A stretch of 8,766 bases of DNA from Nitriliruptorales bacterium (GTDB taxonomy: Bacteria; Actinomycetota; Nitriliruptoria; Euzebyales; Egibacteraceae). Location of the stretch: the NCBI GenBank assembly GCA_007119305.1, contig SKPY01000462.1, positions 1 through 8,766 of the forward strand, in the 5' to 3' direction. Shown here in pieces: positions 6,156-8,766 of the stretch (its first letter is position 1; each line of letters starts with the position of its first letter). Position numbers and translations under genes: made by a program. The notes beneath the pieces are model-generated. The model saw only the letters and a list, made by a program, of their open reading frames with translations. It made no database searches and was not told the origin of the DNA.

Positions 6156-6202
6156 CGGGCTGCGTCCCGGGTGGGTGAGCCGCCCGCCCGGGACGCAGCC
6201 CG
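6156..6202 (+). repeat. Perfect 16-bp inverted repeat / strong RNA hairpin between binding-protein and permease genes
   Basis: CGGGCTGCGTCCCGGG (6156-6171) is the exact reverse complement of CCCGGGACGCAGCCCG (6187-6202). Inside, 6172-6177 can pair with 6181-6186 (four Watson-Crick and two G-U pairs), leaving the triloop AGC (6178-6180), so the transcript can form about 22 continuous base pairs. It starts 6 nt after the TAG of the binding-protein gene and ends 4 nt before the permease ribosome binding site. No U-tract follows. Likely roles are protection of the upstream mRNA 3' end and differential expression, or partial termination; a DNA-level operator is also possible. Confidence 0.9.
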
Positions 6203-6206
6203 CAGC

Positions 6207-6212
6207 GAGGGG
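6207..6212 (+). promoter_or_regulatory. Shine-Dalgarno GAGGGG deciding the permease start
   Basis: GAGGGG ends 6 nt before the ATG at 6219. The alternative in-frame GTG at 6171 has no such site and lies inside the hairpin arm, so it would give an N-terminal extension encoded by the hairpin itself. Confidence 0.65.
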
Positions 6213-6218
6213 CCTGGG

Positions 6219-8189
6219 ATGCGCGCCTACTTCACCGCCCGCAACCTCTTCTTCGTCTTCGCGCTGGGGATGTTCGCCCATCTCCTGTACTACTTCTTCA
6301 CGGGGGCGGGGGGCCCGATCCTGCTCGCGACGCGTCTGCTGCCCGTCGCGGTCGTGCTGTGGGCGCTGCGGGCGTACGACGAGGGGGGGCCCTACGCCCG
6401 CCTCGGCACGACGGCGAACCGGATCGTCACGGGTGCCTACATCCTCGCCGCGGCGGTCGTGTTCGCGTACTTCTCGTTCGAGTACGAGAACATCTTCATC
6501 ATGCGCGCGGGCTCCTACAGCGCCGCCGACCTCATGGTGGGCGGGCTGATCTTCGTGATCATCATGGAGATCTCCCGCAAGCTGCACCCGGTGCTGTTCG
6601 GCGTGAACCTGTTCCTCATCGTCTACACGCTGTTCGGCCAGCACACCCCGATCGACTTCTTCTGGCATCCGGGCGCGTCGGTCGAGCGGCTCATCACCTC
6701 ATCGACGGTCGAGCTCGCCACCGGCGTGTACGGGCGCTACACCCAGATGGCGCTCACGCTGATCGCGGCGTTCCTGCTGCTCGCCGCGGTCGCGAAGGGG
6801 TTCACCGCCCAGGCGGCGGTGATCCGCTCGATCCAGCGGTTCTCAGGACGGTCTCGGCGCAGCATCCCGTTCACCGCCGTGCTGTCGTCGCTGTCGATCG
6901 GCATGGTCAGCGGCAGCGGCTCGGCGAACACCGCGGTGACCGGCAGCTTCACGATCCCGCTCATGAAGCGCCACGGCTTGTCCGGAGTGCATGCCGGGGC
7001 GGTGGAGACCGCCGCGTCGATGGGTGGACTCATCCTCCCGCCGCTCATGGCCGTCGCGGGCTTCCTGATGGCGGAGTTCATGGGTGTGCCGTACTGGGAC
7101 GTGGCCATGCGCGGGTTCGCGATCGGCTTCGTCTACTTCGCGGCGCTGATGCTCGCGGTCTACCTCATGAGCGTGCGCACGCTGGCCGGCGACCGGGTCG
7201 AGCGGCCGAAGCTCGAGATCTTCGAGTACTTCAAGACCGGCTTCTTCTTCGGTGCGATCGTCGCCCTGGTCGTCATGCTCGGGGTCATCGGGATGGGCGC
7301 GATGCGCTCGGCCCTGTACGCCTCGACGCTGCTGCTCATCGCGCTGCTCCTCATGTACGCCTTCTACAAGGTGTTCGCGCGCGGCAACGAGAGCTACTCC
7401 TCCCAGCGGGTCCTCACCAACCTGCGCTCGACGGTCGAGACACACGCCGACCTCACCTGGTACCTGGTGCTGCTGATGGCGACGCTCGGGATCATGATCG
7501 GGCTGTTCACCGTCACCGGGTTCCTGCTGCGCATGGGCTCGCTGCTCGTGCAGCTCGCGGACTGGAACATCTTCGCGACGATCCTCATTGCGTGGATCTT
7601 CGGCTGGCTGGCGGGCACCGGGCTGCCGCCCACGGCGACCTACGTCGTGGTCGCGGTGATCATCGTCCCCCCGCTCATCCAGTGGGGCGTGAACCCCTGG
7701 GTGGGCCACTTCTTCGCGTTCCTGCTGGCGGTCTGGGGCGAGCTGTCGCCGCCGACGTCGCTCACGGCCGCGGTGGCGTCGCGCATCGCCGATGCGTCGT
7801 TCATGCGCACGATGTGGGTGGCGTTGAAGATCTGCGCGCCGATCGTGCTCATGTCGTTTGCGATCTTCGTGCGCTCCGATGCGGTCATCGAGCAGGGCTG
7901 GGCCCAGATCCCCGACACGCTCCTGCTCGCGGTCGGCAGCATGGCCATCACGTTCGCGGCGATCGGACGCTTCTTCCCCACGCGCGGAGCGGACGCGCTG
8001 AGCCGGCTCGTGCTGGGGGGCATCGGGCTGACCGCGCTCCTGCACCCCGCGCTCACCGTGGCGGCGGTGGCGGCGGGGGTCGCGCTCGTGGCGCTGATCG
8101 CCGGCGTCTATCGCCTGCGGGTGAGGCGGGAGCTCAAGGACGACGCCGTGGAGGGCGCGCAGGAGGCGGTCTCACCGGCGGTGCAGTGA
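6219..8189 (+). CDS. TRAP transporter fused permease (DctQ-DctM, 4TM-12TM), TAXI type
   Basis: From the ATG at 6219 this is a 656-residue polytopic membrane protein, the usual size for fused TAXI-TRAP permeases. The N-terminal ~140 residues form the small DctQ-like part (hydrophobic segments near 9-27, 33-50, 68-86 and 105-138). The remainder is the large DctM-like part. Diagnostic blocks are MVSGSGSANTAVTGSFTIPL (229-248) followed by MKRHG, ETAASMGGLILPPLMAVAGF (263-282), GTGLPPTATYVVVAVIIVPP (466-485) and GELSPPTSLTAAVASRIADA (507-526). The two related halves carry the paired discontinuous helices of the ion and substrate sites. With the upstream lipoprotein it forms a two-gene TRAP system, normally driven by a Na+ or H+ gradient for uptake. 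The C-terminal ~25 residues are a charged cytoplasmic tail. It converges on an MFS gene with only 13 nt between stops. Substrate unknown. Confidence 0.93.
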   Translation: MRAYFTARNLFFVFALGMFAHLLYYFFTGAGGPILLATRLLPVAVVLWALRAYDEGGPYARLGTTANRIVTGAYILAAAVVFAYFSFEYENIFIMRAGSYSAADLMVGGLIFVIIMEISRKLHPVLFGVNLFLIVYTLFGQHTPIDFFWHPGASVERLITSSTVELATGVYGRYTQMALTLIAAFLLLAAVAKGFTAQAAVIRSIQRFSGRSRRSIPFTAVLSSLSIGMVSGSGSANTAVTGSFTIPLMKRHGLSGVHAGAVETAASMGGLILPPLMAVAGFLMAEFMGVPYWDVAMRGFAIGFVYFAALMLAVYLMSVRTLAGDRVERPKLEIFEYFKTGFFFGAIVALVVMLGVIGMGAMRSALYASTLLLIALLLMYAFYKVFARGNESYSSQRVLTNLRSTVETHADLTWYLVLLMATLGIMIGLFTVTGFLLRMGSLLVQLADWNIFATILIAWIFGWLAGTGLPPTATYVVVAVIIVPPLIQWGVNPWVGHFFAFLLAVWGELSPPTSLTAAVASRIADASFMRTMWVALKICAPIVLMSFAIFVRSDAVIEQGWAQIPDTLLLAVGSMAITFAAIGRFFPTRGADALSRLVLGGIGLTALLHPALTVAAVAAGVALVALIAGVYRLRVRRELKDDAVEGAQEAVSPAVQ

Positions 8190-8202
8190 CCTGCGCTGGT
8201 GC

Positions 8203-8766
8203 TCACCACTGCTGTCGCGACAACGCCCGCCGGCCCGCCAGGGCGATGCCGGCGCTGACGAGCGCGAGGAGTGCGGTGGCGAACCAGCCGCCGGTGAAGC
8301 CGACGAGATCCGCGAGCGCGCCGAACGCCGTGGGGCCGATCGCCGCTCCCACGTAGATCCCGGTCTGGCTGACGCCGGTGGCGGCTGCAGCCGCCGAGGG
8401 GAACGTGCGCACCACCGCGAGGTTGTACAGGCCGGGCCAGCCCCAGCCGGCGCCGATGCCCAGCAGCGCCCCGACCACGAGCGCTGCCGACCCCGCAGCG
8501 ATCAGGCCGCAGCCGACCGCACCTAAAGCGAGCAGCGCGGCCATGGCCCCCAGCGGGTGGAACGGGCGCTGGTCGGCCAGCCAGCCCAGCGCGATGCGCA
8601 TCGCGAGGCCCGCGCTGCTGCCGACCGCAAGCAGCAGCCCGGCGGAGCCCGGGTGCACGCCCTCGGCGACCGCGGAGGTGACGAGGAAGGCGCCGAACGC
8701 GTTGCCGACCATGGCGCCACCGCAGCCGGCGGTCGCGACCAGGAGCAGCGCCCGCAACGCCCGGGC
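8203..8766 (-). CDS. MFS transporter, C-terminal half, 5'-truncated by window edge
   Basis: The frame is open to the right edge, so only the last 187 residues are visible; the TTG at 8755-8757 is an internal codon rather than the start. The sequence is a run of about six hydrophobic helices, matching TM7-12 of a ~400-residue major facilitator. GWLADQRPFHPLGA corresponds to the MFS loop motif (GxLaDrxgrr-like) between TM8 and TM9. The glycine-rich GIGAGWGWPGLYNLAV and the block ATGVSQTGIYVGAAIGP resemble TM10-TM11 of the MFS_1 superfamily (CynX/NimT-like groups and relatives). The protein ends GRRALSRQQW. It is transcribed toward the TRAP permease, with only 13 nt between the two stop codons and no clear terminator. 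Substrate and direction of transport cannot be told. Confidence 0.82.
   Translation of the reverse strand, partial: ARALRALLLVATAGCGGAMVGNAFGAFLVTSAVAEGVHPGSAGLLLAVGSSAGLAMRIALGWLADQRPFHPLGAMAALLALGAVGCGLIAAGSAALVVGALLGIGAGWGWPGLYNLAVVRTFPSAAAAATGVSQTGIYVGAAIGPTAFGALADLVGFTGGWFATALLALVSAGIALAGRRALSRQQW

Noticed and set aside
6171..6218. Longer permease start at GTG 6171
   Set aside because: It lies at the inner edge of the hairpin arm with no ribosome site; the ATG at 6219 has GAGGGG at 6-nt spacing and gives the usual N-terminus.
4299..6668. 789-codon open frame on the minus strand, opposite usp, the TAXI gene and the start of the permease
   Set aside because: It mirrors the codon bias of the genes on the plus strand, is rich in R, G, H and V without recognisable domains, and spans two intergenic gaps. 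Three well-identified genes occupy the other strand.
6843..8045. 400-codon minus-strand frame opposite the permease
   Set aside because: Low-complexity R/H/E/D-rich translation lying entirely antisense to conserved permease motifs.
8190..8222. Terminator between the converging permease and MFS genes (TGTCGCGACA palindrome at 8213-8222, TGGTG/CACCA nearby)
   Set aside because: Both repeats are only about 5 bp per arm, partly inside the MFS coding end, with no T-tract.
6359..8356. Very long alternative plus-strand frame (665 codons) overlapping the permease
   Set aside because: Its product is R/G/A/H-rich with no membrane segments and reads through the end of a clear TRAP permease; it is a GC-bias shadow.

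Overview
This is a very GC-rich window (roughly 70% G+C by eye) with GTG and TTG start codons, strong G+C bias at third codon positions and tightly packed genes. Together with the lipid genes this suggests an actinobacterium. The strongly acidic solute-binding lipoprotein and the TAXI-TRAP transporter would suit a salt- or alkali-tolerant lineage such as the Nitriliruptoria, but that placement is a guess. I see no rRNA, tRNA, insertion sequence, CRISPR array or prophage gene. No stretch over 300 bases lacks a gene.

Left part (1-2196, + strand): the C-terminal part of a wax ester synthase/diacylglycerol acyltransferase cut by the window edge, then a single-frame fusion of a GrpB (UPF0157) nucleotidyltransferase-fold domain to a SAM-dependent methyltransferase. 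Middle part (2270-4125, - strand): a two-gene operon whose stop and start codons overlap, encoding a patatin-like phospholipase followed by a two-TM PlsC/AGPAT-type acyltransferase. One can cleave acyl chains from phospholipid and the other can put them back, so a deacylation-reacylation (Lands-type) unit is a reasonable inference.

Right part (4332-8189, + strand): a universal stress protein, a TAXI-family solute-binding lipoprotein and a fused DctQ-DctM (4TM-12TM) TRAP permease. This is a complete two-component TAXI-TRAP secondary transporter with a Usp gene in front, recalling the TeaD regulator of the ectoine TRAP transporter TeaABC. A perfect 16-bp inverted repeat, extendable to a 22-bp RNA hairpin, lies between the lipoprotein and permease genes and ends 4 nt before the permease Shine-Dalgarno sequence. 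A convergent, window-truncated MFS transporter gene closes the window.

Most worth a second look are the intergenic hairpin, the Usp/TAXI-TRAP grouping, the GrpB-methyltransferase fusion and the coupled patatin/acyltransferase pair. I did not find a wholly new defence or mobile system, and nothing here requires one.
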